The position numbers and the translations under genes were made by a program. From assembly GCA_020747065.1 (NCBI GenBank), contig JAGMVK010000020.1, positions 124,001 to 188,000 of the forward strand: a stretch of 64,000 nt of DNA. Direction: 5' to 3'. A model generated the notes under the pieces. It was given only the letters and a program-made list of their open reading frames with translations. It was not told where the DNA came from and ran no database searches. The DNA is from Cadophora sp. MPI-SDFR-AT-0126 (lineage: Eukaryota; Ascomycota; Leotiomycetes; Helotiales; Ploettnerulaceae). Positions 21,681 through 33,903 of the stretch are shown here, one piece after another. Within the stretch, counting starts at the first letter, position 1, and each line of letters begins with the position of its first letter.

Positions 21681-23569
21681 ATGTTCTACGAAGGAGATTT
21701 ACAGAGTGGCATTGGCCTGGCGATGCAAGAGGCTAAGTTTGTAGGATGTTTTGTTACAGGTAAGGATACATAACCCCACCATCCGCGCTCTCATTCCGTC
21801 CCAGTCGTTCGGTACTGACGGACATGTGGCTTCAGATGGCGGCGAAGAGTCTCAACTTTGGGAGAATGAATTCTTGCAAGATCCTGCTGTAAGTCCTTGA
21901 ACTATGTTGATTCATAGGAGATGAGAGTTTTGTTCTGATGTTTATCTAGTTGAAGGGCTTACTGGCTGGGCAAACTGTCCTCTTGCGTTTGGTGGCTGGC
22001 TCGCAAGAGGCGGGATTCTTGGCCGCTATCTATCCTTTGCCCAAGACACCCACTTTCGTTCTTATCAAGTAAGTTTGATTTGTTCTGTTCATTGCACTGG
22101 ATTTAAGTTTCACCTGGACATTCCTCTCTTCATCCATTTTCGGTTTGCTACTTGCTCCATGTTTGCTTTGTTTAAAGCATTTGAGCATCATCCACTCCAT
22201 CTCGAAGCATATTACAGGGAACAAGTGAAATTATGTATATTCGAAATGTGCTTGGATGGTGTAGAAGGGAACATTCATATTTCCTTTATATGTGTTGACG
22301 GTTGTCCCTCTTTCTAAGCAACATATGACTGATATTTTACCTCAGGAATGGTGAACTCAAAGAGTATATCGCATCAGGTGTCAGCAAGGAAGACTTCATC
22401 AAACGCTTGTCCGTCGTTCTGGAATCACGTGGGCCAACTTCACAACCATCCAACCCATCGACCACACCATCTACCTCTCAAAACACCCCAGTATCCGTGG
22501 ATTCACAGAGCCCGGCAGCTGGACCATCCTCCTCATCGTCACCCAATCCTACAGCCCAGAATTCCCGAATCGAGCAACAGACAGCCAACATTGCTGCAAC
22601 CCTAGCCGAACGTTCCCGCCGTCTTGAAGCACAAAAGCGCGCTCTCGACGCGGCAGAGAAAGCTAAGAAGGCTGCTGATGCTAAGGCTAAGAAGGAAGCT
22701 GCCGAAGCAGGAAATCCCAAGGCACTCAGTGAGCAGAAATATGCCAAGCAACAGGCACAACGCCAGAAGGAAGCTCGCGAGGAGAAAGCTCGGATCTTGA
22801 AGCGCGTCGAGGATGACAAGGCCGAGAGAAAGGAGCGAGAAGCTCAGCGTAAGAGAGAAGCGCTCGCCAAGCTAGAGGGTGAAAAGGAGGCCGAGAAAGC
22901 CGTTGCTCAGAGCAGTGCATCGGCTTTGCCTACTAGAGGAGGTGCAAATGCCAAGGAGTGCGCAGTACAGGTTAGACTGTTCGACGGCTCAACAATTCGA
23001 TCAAGATTTCCTTCGACTGGAAGTCTTCTAAAGGATGTTCGCCCATGGGTGGATGAAAAGCAAGAGGGCGATACACCGTACACCTTCAAGCAAGTCCTCA
23101 CCCCTCTGCCCAACAAGAACATCGAGATGTCGGAGGAGGAACACACTTTCACTGCTCTGGGACTCACGCCCAGCGCGACGTTGATCCTCGTCCCGGTAGC
23201 GGACTACACGTCTGCTTATGAAGGAGGTGGTGGCGGTATCGTCTCCCGTGCTGCATCTGGCGGCTATGCATTGATCTCTTCAGGTGTCAGTTTGGTTACA
23301 GGTGCTCTAGGAAGCTTTCTTGGTGGAAGTGCCGCTCCAGCTCCTGCGCCGGCGGTTCCGACCGGTCCTGCTCCCCCATCGGCGGCTATCAATGTTCGGA
23401 CGTTGAGAGACCAGAGACAAGAGTCGAAGAAGGAAGACCAGCAATTTTACAACGGCAATGCTGTAAGTACCGCCTGACAGTCTCGAGAACTTTCCGGCAC
23501 TGTTTTACTAACCATGTACAGACCAACTTCCAACCCCGCAAGGACGACGATGAAGGCAAAGAAGACTGA
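21681..23569 (+). CDS. UBXN4/erasin-like UBX-domain protein
   Basis: Five exons (21681-21759, 21836-21888, 21950-22068, 22346-23462, 23522-23569) give 471 residues. The N-terminus (about 1-110) is a thioredoxin-like UAS-type domain starting MFYEGDLQSGIGLAMQEAK, the arrangement of metazoan UBXN4. A Ser/Pro linker and a long charged coiled coil (about 160-260, Ala/Lys/Glu/Arg) follow. The UBX domain lies at about 285-370 (AVQVRLFDGSTIRSRFPS to LILVPV) and should bind Cdc48/p97. A hydrophobic Gly/Ala/Ser segment (about 385-420) could be the ER membrane hairpin seen in UBXN4, so a role in ER-associated degradation is inferred. Intron 3 is long for this window (277 bp). The final 16 codons are in their own exon. 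Confidence 0.85.
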
Positions 23570-24666
23570 AGATCGAGAACGCGAATGAGGACGTGAGCGA
23601 TGTACGATGGACAATTGGTGTGGGGAACAGTAGGCTTGCTGCATTCATATGGCGTTGGGAAGATGAGTAGGCATCTTAGGCAGGCGTTCTGGATAGATCT
23701 TCACTGGAATGAGCAGTTTCTATTTTCCGTTCTTCATCGATGATTTTGTACACTCCACGATTGGCAGCTTATACGCGACAATTGAGATTTCGAGAATTAC
23801 TTGATTCTCATAATTCTCCTATCTACTCGCTCGCTTTTGTATCCGTATCCATGATCCATTGGAAAACAGTGTTGTAAGGAAATTCGAAATATCCTGATCT
23901 GTGGTAGTCGAGAGATTTGGGCTACCGAATTGTAGTGTTAACTAGTTCTGGTTCCGAGATCGGCACCGCAACGTCTGTAAAATGAGCATAATAAGGTACG
24001 TCTGGTACCCTCAAGTTGGTTTCTTCATCTTACAAATTGTGTTTTTTGTCACTTTAGTAGTCATCAAGATGTTGCCCATCCATTCCCCCAAGATCAACAA
24101 TGTCTACTTCGTCGCTTCCGTCACAACTTTTGGTGGAGGGACTAGGGAGCAGAGGTTGGAATACACTGACAAGAGTACTGTTTGAAAGTGGTACTGTGGA
24201 GATACAGAAAAAGAATCGTGGGCTGAACTAAGATAGACTCTCGAAAGGCTACTTGATCACTTCGCAGCCCCAGTAGAACGGTGACTCAGAAAAGGGGCTC
24301 GCTTAGCGAACGGACTACCCAAAAAATAAACAATTGATTCCAAGGCGTCACTTGCTTTGCCAGACACGCAGTCGGTATAAAGGTTCCGGGATGGAAAGAT
24401 ATTGGCTCCGTGAGTTGTTACAGTCAGTACTAAAGACGACGAAGAGAGGCTTTCCGTATGAAGACTTTAGGAGATGCCCCATTTACGGTTTCTGACTACG
24501 AAGTCCGGTCGCAAGCGCTCAGATATTCGATGACGTATACTTCGCGGCACAAAGACGCCTGTAAAGGAAACATAACCGAAAGTTGAGTCACCTTGTGTGT
24601 CTGTGTAGGAAATGGAGGACGGGCAGGGGGCTCATCGAGAGATCGCATTGTGAAGGAAGAGGTTGA

Positions 24667-25105
24667 GTTGCTTCAGTTGCGTCAGATGAAGAATTGGCCT
24701 TGATCCGAGATATGGAGATGCTCTTGGAGAGAGTAGAAGGGGTGGTGGTACCGCAAATCACCAGTTGGAAAAGAGCAACTGCAAAATTTCTTGTCGATGA
24801 CGAGATTACACATGCGTGGGCCAATTTATTGGCATTTACCCAGAGGGCCGGATAGCTCGTTTAGGTGGAAGAATGGAACGCTGCTTCCAACAAAGCCAAC
24901 AAAGCATGTTGAAACCAACAGATTCGATCGTGGTTACCCGTGCATATCTAGGCTATATCAAATCGGGGTCCTGGTAACATCGAATTGTTGGCTCTGGAGA
25001 TTGAGCCTCCAGACGAGAAATTGAGAGACATGCGTTCTACTCTTGAAATGGATATTCAAGTGCAGATCGTCTTCTTCTTTGGTTTGCGAGCGAATGTCAA
25101 CCCAG
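24667..25105 (+). pseudogene. Open-frame relic with four in-frame stops
   Basis: One reading frame runs for about 146 codons and looks coding on both sides (acidic and helical SDEELALIRDMEMLLERV near the start, LALEIEPPDEKLRDM near the end), but is broken by TAG at 24853, TAG at 24862, TGA at 24910 and TAG at 24949. Each stop could arise from CAG or CGA by a single C-to-T change. A donor-like GTAAG follows at 25106. No intron that removes all four stops in frame was found. I do not recognise the product. It may be a mutated gene or chance. Confidence 0.3.
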
Positions 25106-25207
25106 GTAAGAAGACATGGGCCTCAAGCTGCTGCGTTCTGCTTCATTCATGCCAGCAAAACCAATCAGATCGCCATCTTTCATGTTATGGAGGAATCAGA
25201 AGGAGCA

Positions 25208-25215
25208 TATAAAAG
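25208..25215 (+). promoter_or_regulatory. TATA-like element
   Basis: TATAAAAG followed by a pyrimidine-rich leader, in front of the Cys-rich open frame. No start codon suits it downstream. Confidence 0.35.
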
Positions 25216-25528
25216 AGCTTTGATCAGACATACTTTCTGAGTCCCTAAACCTTTTTCAACCAGCAGATACAGCATTTCATACAAAAGGGACCACATCACC
25301 GACGACATCAATCACAAGCCGCCATTGTTTGACTTCACTACCGTGGCCCTCCAACCGATCTACAACGTGCATTACACCACACCGGGCAATGTAAGACCTC
25401 AACATAATTCTCCAACGAAGTCGTTCCTGACATTCAAAAGCTACAATCAAGCCGGCGGCATACACCGAATTCCTGCGGTCGCCCCGTTCCGGAGTCAGTG
25501 ATTCCTTGCCCTTCAATTTCTTCTCTAA

Positions 25529-26071
25529 AAGCGCGCTCTCGTCGTCAAGCTTGCGAAATCAAACACGTCTGTTGCTGACGTTTGCGAGTGCTTCCCGATT
25601 AAGACAATCTATGTTGGACCGGTACTGATTCAGAATGCTAGTCTTGGAATTCCCATCATTTGCCGCGTCACAACGGAGAGCACTAGCTCATCTATTGCTA
25701 TGTGGCAGGTCGATCAGGACCGTGATTTCATGGCGTTTGAACGATGCTGCCCTTACAATGACACTGGCGGAAGCTTGTATACTACGCAGACGCGCTGTGC
25801 AGCAATATACTGCTTTACTTGGAATGAAATAGCGGCGAGGGGATTCGATGCTTGCGTCACAGAGACAGCTGTGGAGCATGTAGCAAACGCAACGAAAGCT
25901 GGGGTATTGAATTCGAATGTGACAACCAAGTCCGAGGGAAGGTGTGAATACATCGACTACAAGGCGTTGAAGAAGGGCATTGTCGCCAGTGCAGGATCAA
26001 GGAAAGGTATTTTTTACAACAGAGCTCATGACCTACTTTGCAGTGTCGGCATTCATCACATTTGTTACTAG
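25529..26071 (+). pseudogene. Cys-rich open frame without a start, possible former secreted protein gene
   Basis: A frame of 180 codons is open from just after a TAA at 25526 to the stop at 26069-26071, with the first ATG only at 25700. It holds at least ten cysteines (for example CECF, ERCCPY, RCAAIYC) and several Asn-x-Thr/Ser sites, as in small secreted fungal proteins. A TATA-like element lies at 25208, and a second open stretch without ATG spans about 25250-25500, so a start exon may have been lost or hidden by an unusual intron. I do not recognise the family. Confidence 0.35.
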
Positions 26072-27201
26072 CACTCTCTGAGAAAAGAATGAAACTGGGT
26101 GGGATTTGGCATATAAGATAAGGGTCTATTTCAAAGCAGTGATGATGTGTATCAGTAAAATCAAGCAAAGTACATGGCTTTTAGTTCGCAAACCCAGTGT
26201 CCCTCATTGTGGTGTTTGAATGCATCTCCATCAAAACTTTCATCTTTTCTCTCCCTCTACATTGTATTCTCTTCAAAAAATGAAGAAAACGTAAGTAGTT
26301 GCCTCCACTTCAGTGTTATAATGTGTTACTAGTGCTCCAGTGTTGTTTGCATGTTCATAAGTTGTTTAGCGGAGCTTTCCAGAGTGGACGGCAAGCGAGA
26401 CTTCGATCGACTCCACTCTTAGAAGCAATCAACAGTTACTCGAGTGACTTGAAAATGATTGAAAAATGGCTTGAAGATTTATTTGGCAGTAACTGATATT
26501 TAATTAAGCTTGTTTAGAAACCGTACCAAACTTAATGATGGGCCGAAGAAAACATTGAAGTCCGCAATGTCGGCCAGGACGTGGGTCTGTTTGCGGGGAA
26601 ATCGGGATTTACTAGCGCACCAATCAAGAAGAGCTTCTCCAGGTACAACAAATACTTTTTCCATGACAACTAATCCATATTATCTCTCTCAGTCAATGAT
26701 GCCCAAAAGGATTGCCATGGTCAACTTCAACCGTTTCTGAACTAATCTCGTTTGATACTCGAAATATATGCCAAAGTTTTACGAATTGAGCGAAAAGCCC
26801 GGCATCAGGACCATCAGTGAGTGAGCATCTCAAGATATTACACTTTCTGGATCGCTTTTCAAGAAATAATGACTTCTGATTTGATTGAACATGGTATCCG
26901 ATGGGCCGGTTTTACAACCGCGAAATTTGACAAGCAACAGCTGTTACTTTGGAGAGTTCGGGAGGAGATTCTCCGTGACCTCGGACCGATCCTCTTGACA
27001 TGGCTCTCAACCCTGCAATGTCGCATTGGACCTGCATTCTTCGCGTCATTTTTCAACGTTCAAATTAAAATACCCCGCAGATGATGGCAATCAAAGCTCG
27101 GTATGGCTTCAATTTAGCGAGGCTAGGTGGATGAATATGAGGACCTGCAGCAAAACTCGAAGCAGCGGAAAAATAAATGGCCGTTCGTGAACCCTTACCT
27201 T

Positions 27202-27210
27202 TATAAAATA
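27202..27210 (+). promoter_or_regulatory. TATA box of the GH35 gene
   Basis: TATAAAATA lies about 60 bp before the start codon at 27271, a usual distance for a fungal core promoter with a short leader. Confidence 0.5.
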
Positions 27211-27270
27211 AGTGTTCTCATTCTCTGAACCGAAAGGAGATGGCAACTTTGTGGTCTCGAAAAGGTCATC

Positions 27271-30200
27271 ATGAAGTTTCTTAATTTTATTGTCAACCTC
27301 GCGTGCGTGGCCCAGCTAGTGACAGCCCAAGTCCAATGGCCAGTACATAACAACTCATTAAATTCTGTTGTTGAATGGGATCATTACAGTTACATCATCA
27401 ATGGACAACGTCTGTTTATTTGGTCTGGAGAAGTGAGTGGTACCGAACTGTGCCGTTTTGAACTTGGAATTGACGATCATCAGATACACTATTGGAGAAT
27501 CCCTGTGCCAGAATTGTGGATTGATATTTTGCAAAAAGCGAAAGCCGCGGGGTAAGTCTCCAGAGGTTTCCTTAGATAAGTAGCTGATCGTAGCAGTTTC
27601 AATGCTGTGAGCTTCTATGGTCATTGGGGTGAGAGAAGAAACACGTCCCTTTTTCCAGGCTTGCATCTGACAGCTTGTAGGGTATCACAGCGCTGCAGCT
27701 GGCTCACTCGACTTTGAGACGGGGGCACACAATTTTGAGAGGCTTCTCGAGATCACCAAAGAAATTGGTCTCTATGTACTCTTCCGCCCTGGACCATACG
27801 TTAACGCCGAGTCCAATGCTGGCGGCTTCCCAGGCTGGCTGACAACTGGAGCATACGGAACTCTGCGGAACAACGATTCCCGATACACAGATGCATGGAC
27901 GCCTTACTTTAAGAGATACTCTGAGATAGTGGCCAAGCATCAAATCACCAAAGGGGGCAGTGTGTTCATCTATCAGATTGAAAATGAGTACGGTAATCAA
28001 TGGACAAACGTTGCTGCCAAAACACCGAACTATCCCGCCATTGCGTACATGGAAGCTCTCGAGAAATGCGCGAGGGACGCCGGAATCGATGTCCCGCTGA
28101 TCCACAACAATCCCAACATGAATACGAAATCTTGGTCCAAAGACTACGGAGCTGGTGTTGGTGGGAATGTAGACAATTATGGATTGGATCATTACCCATC
28201 ATGCTGGAGTTGTGATTTGACCGAATGCACTGGGACCAATGGAAATGTGCCGGAGTTTACTGTGTACAACTACTACAACAACTTTCAGCAAGTAGCACCA
28301 ACTCAACCAAGCTTCCTCGCCGAGTTTCAAGGTGGATCTTACAATCCCTGGGGAGGTCCAGAAGGTGGATGTGTCAATACGACGGGACCAGATTGGGTCA
28401 ACGTGTATTACAGGCATAATATCGCACAGAAAGTCTCAGCTATGAATGTTTACATGTTGTTCGGAGGAACAAATTGGTAAGCATCCGATTTTTCAAGATT
28501 CCATCAGCTCTCGCTAATATTCTGTGCAGGGGTAAGAATTCACGGTGTTGGAAATGACGTCTCAGAGAACTTACAGATATTAGGAGCTTTGCCATTCCCT
28601 ATGGTCGGTACAAGCTATGATTACAGCGCTCCAATCAGTCAGTTGTCCCGTCCGAATCGAGTTCTCAAGGCTAACAATACCAGGCGAGAGCAGAACAATT
28701 GGACCTAAATACCATGAAACGAAACTCTTCGCACAATTCCTGCGAGTCGCCAGAGACTTAACGAAAGTTGATCTCATCTCTAATGGAACATTCTTCACTA
28801 CAGATCCAGCAATATACACCTCCGAGCTCCGGAACCCGGATACGAATGCTGGTTTTTACGTCACAATCCATGCTTCTTCTCCATCGAAGGCTCTGACTCC
28901 CTTCAAATTGAATGTGTCAACTTCCGATGGCAACTTCACAATTCCCCAGTATGCTAGCAATATTGTGCTGAACGGTAGAGAATCCAAAATCGTTGTCACG
29001 GATTTCGCACTTGGAAAGCAAAAGTTGATTTATTCGACCGCGGAAGTCTTGACTGTCTCAACTCAAGATAAAACACCAGTTCTGTTCCTCTGGCTCCCTG
29101 CATCAGAATCTGGAGAATTTCTCCTTTCCGGAGTAAGGTCCGCTTCACTTCTCAAGAAAGACGGGTGTTCGGAGTTCCAGACGCACAAGAGAAGCAATGG
29201 ACTTGTTGTCTCATACAAACAGCTCCAGGGCACCTGCGTCGTCAAGTTCGATAATGGTCATAGAGTTGTCCTGATCGAACGATCCAGTGCTTATAATACT
29301 TGGTTCCCGTCGACATCGAAGGATCCCTACACCCCCGAGAATTCCACGGTCATTGTGCAAGGTCCATATCTGGTCCGATCGGCGTCGATTTCTCGGAACA
29401 CGCTGACCCTGGAAGGAGATTGGGAAGGCAGTAATGCTATCGAGATCTACGCTCCTTCCGTAGTATCGAAAGTCTCGTTCAACGGGAAGGACATCAAAGT
29501 ATCCAGAACGAAGTATGGAAGCTTGGTTGGGAAACTTGCAACCGCAAGCCAGACCATAGAATCTATCAAGGCAGGACTTCCAGCTTTGACAGACTGGAAA
29601 GCTGCAGATGCCTTGCCTGAGCGGTTTGCTGAGTATGATGACTCGAAATGGACCATTGCGAATCGTACCAGCACCCAGAATCCGACCAAGCCAGCTACGT
29701 ATCCTGTGTTATGGGCTGATGATTATGGTGTGTTACTTCTTCCGTTTGATGTTCACTCTGATCGAGACTAATCCAGTATGAAGGGTATCACGCAGGACAA
29801 TTTATCTACCGTGGCCGCTTCTCGACTTTGAACGCAACTGCTACAGGGGTTAATCTGACACTCATCGGAGGGGTGTCCAGCGGATGGTCAGCATTCCTCA
29901 ATGGTGACTTCATCGGATCTTGGGTCGGATCAAAGTCTGTCACCAGATCGTCCCTGCTACTTTCATTCGCAAATGCCACTGTGAAATCCGAAAATGTTCT
30001 CACTGTAGTGCTGGACAATATGGGCCACGATCAAACATCTGGTGCTACGAATCCTCGCGGTATCTACAACGCGACTCTCATCGGAGGTGGGAAGTTCACC
30101 GAATGGAAGATCGCTGGTACAGCTGGAGGAGAGAAGAATATCGATCCAGTCCGAGGCCCGTACAATGAGGGCGGACTCCATGGCGAACGTTTGGGATGGC

Positions 30201-30625
30201 ATCTCCCTGGCTTTCCCGATGACTTATGGAATTCCAGCACTCCAGAAGTCGGCTTGTCAGAAGCGAGTATGAAATGGTACAGAACCACTGTCTCACTCGA
30301 CATCCCAGCCGGTCTTGATGTAAGCTTGGGTTTCCGCCTTTCCAGCCCCACAGGATCAATCTTGAGAGCCATGATTTATGTCAACGGATATCAGTTCGGA
30401 AAATATATTCCGCACATTGGGAACCAGGTCGTCTTTCCTGTCTTCCCTGGAATCTTGGATTACCGCGGAAAGAATACTATTGCAGTCAGTCTTTGGGCAA
30501 TGAATGCACAGGGAGCAAGCATCGGGATCGAGTGGGACGTGATCGGGGTTGTGGAAAGTGGATTTGAACTTGCGGATACAGCATATTTAAGACCTGGGTG
30601 GGAAGACAGAACTGCATATTACTGA
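27271..30625 (+). CDS. Secreted GH35 beta-galactosidase
   Basis: Eight coding exons (27271-27432, 27484-27551, 27597-27628, 27681-28476, 28530-28531, 28584-28637, 28684-29729, 29777-30625) give 1002 residues, the usual fungal GH35 length. A signal peptide covers about 1-19. The TIM barrel has [21 protein letters not shown], the proton-donor motif IENEYG near residue 190 and the nucleophile segment FLAEFQGG near 301. Beta-sandwich domains follow, with many Asn-x-Ser/Thr sites. The enzyme removes terminal beta-galactose from galactans, arabinogalactan or xyloglucan. Joining FGGTNW to GALPFP needs a 2-nt exon (GG at 28530-28531) between two normal introns; no single intron keeps the frame, and the full model closes only with it. 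The stop lies 34 bp from the convergent MoaE stop. Confidence 0.92.
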
Positions 30626-30659
30626 CAACAGGAGTGCGATGAGTAGGAATATTCATGTC

Positions 30660-31172
30660 TCAATCTATTCTCACTCCAGCTGCTCCATCCCGGTTTGCCC
30701 TCCATACCCCACCTTCCTCGCCTCCAAATTCCTCCTTCTTCCATACCTCGACTTTCTCCTTATACTCTTCCAACGCTTCTTCACCCGCTCCCCAAGCAGC
30801 TTGCCGATGAGGCGATGACACAGCGATCAATATGCTCTCTTCCCCAATGGGCACGACGCCTAAGCGGTGGATCATTGCGATTGACGTCAAGGAATGCTTC
30901 TCCTTAACTTTGCATATTTTGAGCATCGTCTGGAGAGCACGTGGCTCGTATGAGGTGTACTGAAGCTCCGTCACAGGCTTACCACCAAAACTGTCACGGG
31001 TGGTACCTGGAAACACTTAGTGCCTATCAAGCTCGAAAGAAGTAACTATACCAGCAAAGAGAACAATGGCCCCAGCTTTGGGACTTCGAACACGGTCCAT
31101 CATAGCCTTTGCATCCAGTAAATCAGATGTCAGAGCAATGTAGCACCCGTCTTCGACCATCTCTTTAGCCAT
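30660..31172 (-). CDS. MoaE, molybdopterin synthase large (catalytic) subunit
   Basis: Two exons (31172-31052, 31006-30660) give 155 residues, the family length. MoaE with sulfurated MoaD turns cPMP into molybdopterin, the cofactor core of nitrate reductase and sulfite oxidase; the Aspergillus orthologue is CnxH. Conserved parts are FAGTTRDSFGG, LQYTSYEPRA, the HRLG strand, the SPHRQAA active-site region and the VWKKEEF lysine motif. The protein has no targeting sequence, matching its cytosolic role. The single intron is 45 bp. It is divergent from the RBM5-like gene across 222 bp. Confidence 0.92.
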
Positions 31173-31394
31173 GTTGTATAGGTGTAAAAGGAAGTATATG
31201 TATTATCCAAAGCCAATAATGTTTGCAATGCAAAATGACAGACAGAACTTCCCAGCCGAATTCGGGCAATCGCACGTGATCGGCGTCCTTAAATAGCCTC
31301 ACCCGCATCCTTCCCCACAAGACACTCGAAGCAGACTCGAGCAGAACGTATCTCACGGTTCTTTCGCACAGACTCCCAAATCTACTGCAGCACC
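31173..31394. promoter_or_regulatory. Bidirectional promoter (MoaE / RBM5-like)
   Basis: A 222-bp gap between divergent starts. A TATA-poor region with CACGTG-like half sites but no element I would name with confidence. Confidence 0.45.
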
Positions 31395-33903
31395 ATGGAC
31401 AGAAACCGCCGAATATATTCTTCCTATAACCAAGACTCTGCGATGTACGACGATCAGCCTTACGCGGACGAATACCGTGGCTCGTCGTCGCAAGGCTACC
31501 AAACGTGGAAGGGTAATCGAGTTGGATATGGTGCCTGACTTGGAACTATGCTGATATTCGATGTCTCAAGATGATTCAAGAACGCCTCCACGAGGATCGG
31601 GTCCGGATAGAGCGTTCAACTCTGCGAGCAATGAGCGCCATTACAGGGAGGACCGGGCGGATGGCTATGATCGAGGATATGATCGGTCGCGGTCTCCACG
31701 AGGCAGAGCGCGTTATACAGACCGAGATTTAGAAGGATACCAGTCGCCTCGGCGAGAGCGGAGTCGTAGCCGATCACCTTATTTCGGTGCACCTCCAAAT
31801 CGAAATGTTATACTTGAAGGACTTCCCTTCGATTGGACACAGGAAGACGTTGGCCGCCCCATTTCTACCCTCTTGCGGACCCTCAACTCCAACCCACTTT
31901 CACCCTAAGTGTTATTTGAGCAAACCTTGAACTCTGGCTAAGCATAAGAATTGGCCGTATGGCCTTTCTCTCCGATCTACAGATTTTGAAAGAACTACAA
32001 CATACATTGCGACTTGAGGGCTTGGAAGAGGTTAGATTGATCAAGGACAAACGAACCGGTATGCATTTATTTCGTAGTCGCGGTGTTCGCTAACATCCAT
32101 CTAGGTCAATCCAAAGGATTTGCCTTTGCACAATTTGCTAGCATTCCAGAAGCCAGGCGTTTTCTCGATCGTTACTACCCGACGGTTCCCCTCTACGGCA
32201 TATATGATCCCACCCAATCTGATTCTGCAGAGCCTACAAATGTTCGGATAGCCTTTGGTCGAGAGCGAGACGATCGTGAGAAGGCAGGGAGGGGCGAAGA
32301 TGATTGGAAATGTGATGTTGTAGGTCTTGGGTTATCATTTGATGATTATCTCTCTAACACATGGCAGTGCTTCCTACCAAATTTCTCTCATCGCACATTG
32401 TGCTTTCGGTGCAATGCTCCTAGAACTCGTGAGTATTCCTATCTGCTAACATTAACGCTTCTAATGACTCCAGGTGCAACTGCACATGGTCTTGTCGTTG
32501 CTCAGAGCAACATGTCTGCTTTCTCTGGCTTCGTGACCACTGGTGACAGTGATGCTTCGCCTGATGGCGCGGCATCTCAATTTCTTCTCCTCCGAGGTTT
32601 GGAACCTGGCGTCAATGAGGAGTTGCTTGCCAAAGGGGTGGGAAAGCTGTATAAAACAAAGGCAAACACGCCCCCGGCTGACGGACAAGGATCCAAGAAG
32701 AGACAGATATCCTCGACGACCAACGACGCCAGCCTCGGTGCTAAAGATGGGTCTCTACAGCGTGTTCTCCTCGTTCGTGATAGAAAGACCGACGACAGCT
32801 GGAGATACGGATTTGCGGAATTCAGCACTGTCGAGGATGCACAGGCTGCCATGGTCAAATACAACTCGTCAGAGAAATTCACGATTTCTTCCAAGCCTGT
32901 CACGATCTCATACATTCATGCCGGGGTTTTCGTACCGATTCTACATCAGGTTGGGGAAGAATATGCGAAGTTCACTTTCAGCCCTCTGTCAAATTCAGCC
33001 GCCAAATTGATGTACTGGGATGAAGCGGCCTACGCCAGCGAACTCGTCACCGCTATTCCTCCTCCTCCACGATCCACTGTGAAAAGCAAGGAATCCGAAC
33101 ATACAAAACTTGCCTTGGCCGCAGCAAAAGAAGGTCTCATAAATCCAGGCAACGAAGGAGAGCCAAAAGTCAAGAAGAGAAAGACAGAAAAGGATACCAA
33201 AGTTGTGGCCTCTCATCTTCAGTTCTGGACGAACAGACATGCAGAGATTCATGGCCTTCCACAGAAAGAAGCTGGGAACGATGCAACGAATCCGCAATCA
33301 ACTCCGAAGAAGCCTTCCACGCTAGAAGTACCCCCAAGCCAAACCTTTGCAGATTTGGATCGTAAATGTTGCCTTCTATGTGCACGTCAATTCAAAACAG
33401 AGGCAGAGGTGAATAAACATGAACGCATGAGTCAGCTTCATCGTGATAATCTCAAGAAGGAAGATCTTGTTGCGAAAGCTATGGCAAAGCTCAAAAAATC
33501 GGGAGTCGCGGCTGAGGAGAGTGCTTACAGAGACCGAGCCAAGGAGCGCCGGCAAGCTTTCAATCAACCAAAGCAGCCAGCCGCACAACATAACCGTGCG
33601 AAAGACTCTCCTGGAACATCAACTCCCAAAAATGATGTTGAAGAAGCTCCAGCCCAATCAAAAGGTGCGGCGCTACTGGGCAAGATGGGCTGGACTGCTG
33701 GAGAAGGGCTGGGGGCTCAGGGTACAGGACGAACAGATGCAATTGTTACTGAACTTTATTCTCAAGGTGTGGGACTAGGCGCGCAGGGGGGAAAGATCGG
33801 TGATGCTGCCGAAGAGGCGCAGCGACAAACGAAAGGCTCTTATGCTGATTTTCTCAGCAAGACGAAGGACAAGGCAAAAGAGAGGTTTGAGAGTCTCGGC
33901 TAG
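31395..33903 (+). CDS. RBM5/RBM10-like RNA-binding splicing factor
   Basis: Six exons (31395-31512, 31571-31848, 31983-32058, 32105-32319, 32368-32428, 32474-33903) give 725 residues. The order of domains is that of RBM5/RBM10: an Arg/Ser/Asp-rich N-terminus (about 40-110), RRM1 (NVILEGLPFDW to GFAFAQF, about 115-210), a RanBP2-type zinc finger (WKCDVCF...CFRCNAPR, about 225-250), RRM2 (about 275-365), a C2H2 finger (CCLLCARQF...HERMSQLH, about 565-590) and a G-patch (KMGWTAGEGLGAQGTGR, about 665-685). Members act in 3' splice-site choice and in early spliceosome complexes. RRM1 is split by two introns; the intron within the zinc finger (32320-32367) is in frame without stops and is easily missed, but its removal gives the CxxC spacing. 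Confidence 0.88.

Larger units (their letters stand above)
23570..27270. other. Gene-poor 3.7-kb stretch with decayed open frames
   Basis: No intact gene could be built here. Two stretches look like former coding sequence and are listed separately (24667-25105 and 25529-26071). A TATA-like element stands at 25208-25215. The remainder (23.6-24.6 kb and 26.1-27.2 kb) gives only short frames without domains. Base composition alternates between AT-richer and ordinary patches. Loss of a gene by mutation is a reasonable reading, but it is inference. Confidence 0.5.

Noticed and set aside
26281..26520. Possible small gene starting ATG AAG AAA AC then GTAAGT
   Set aside because: The only near acceptor would make a 23-bp intron, too short for splicing, and longer options lead quickly to stops.
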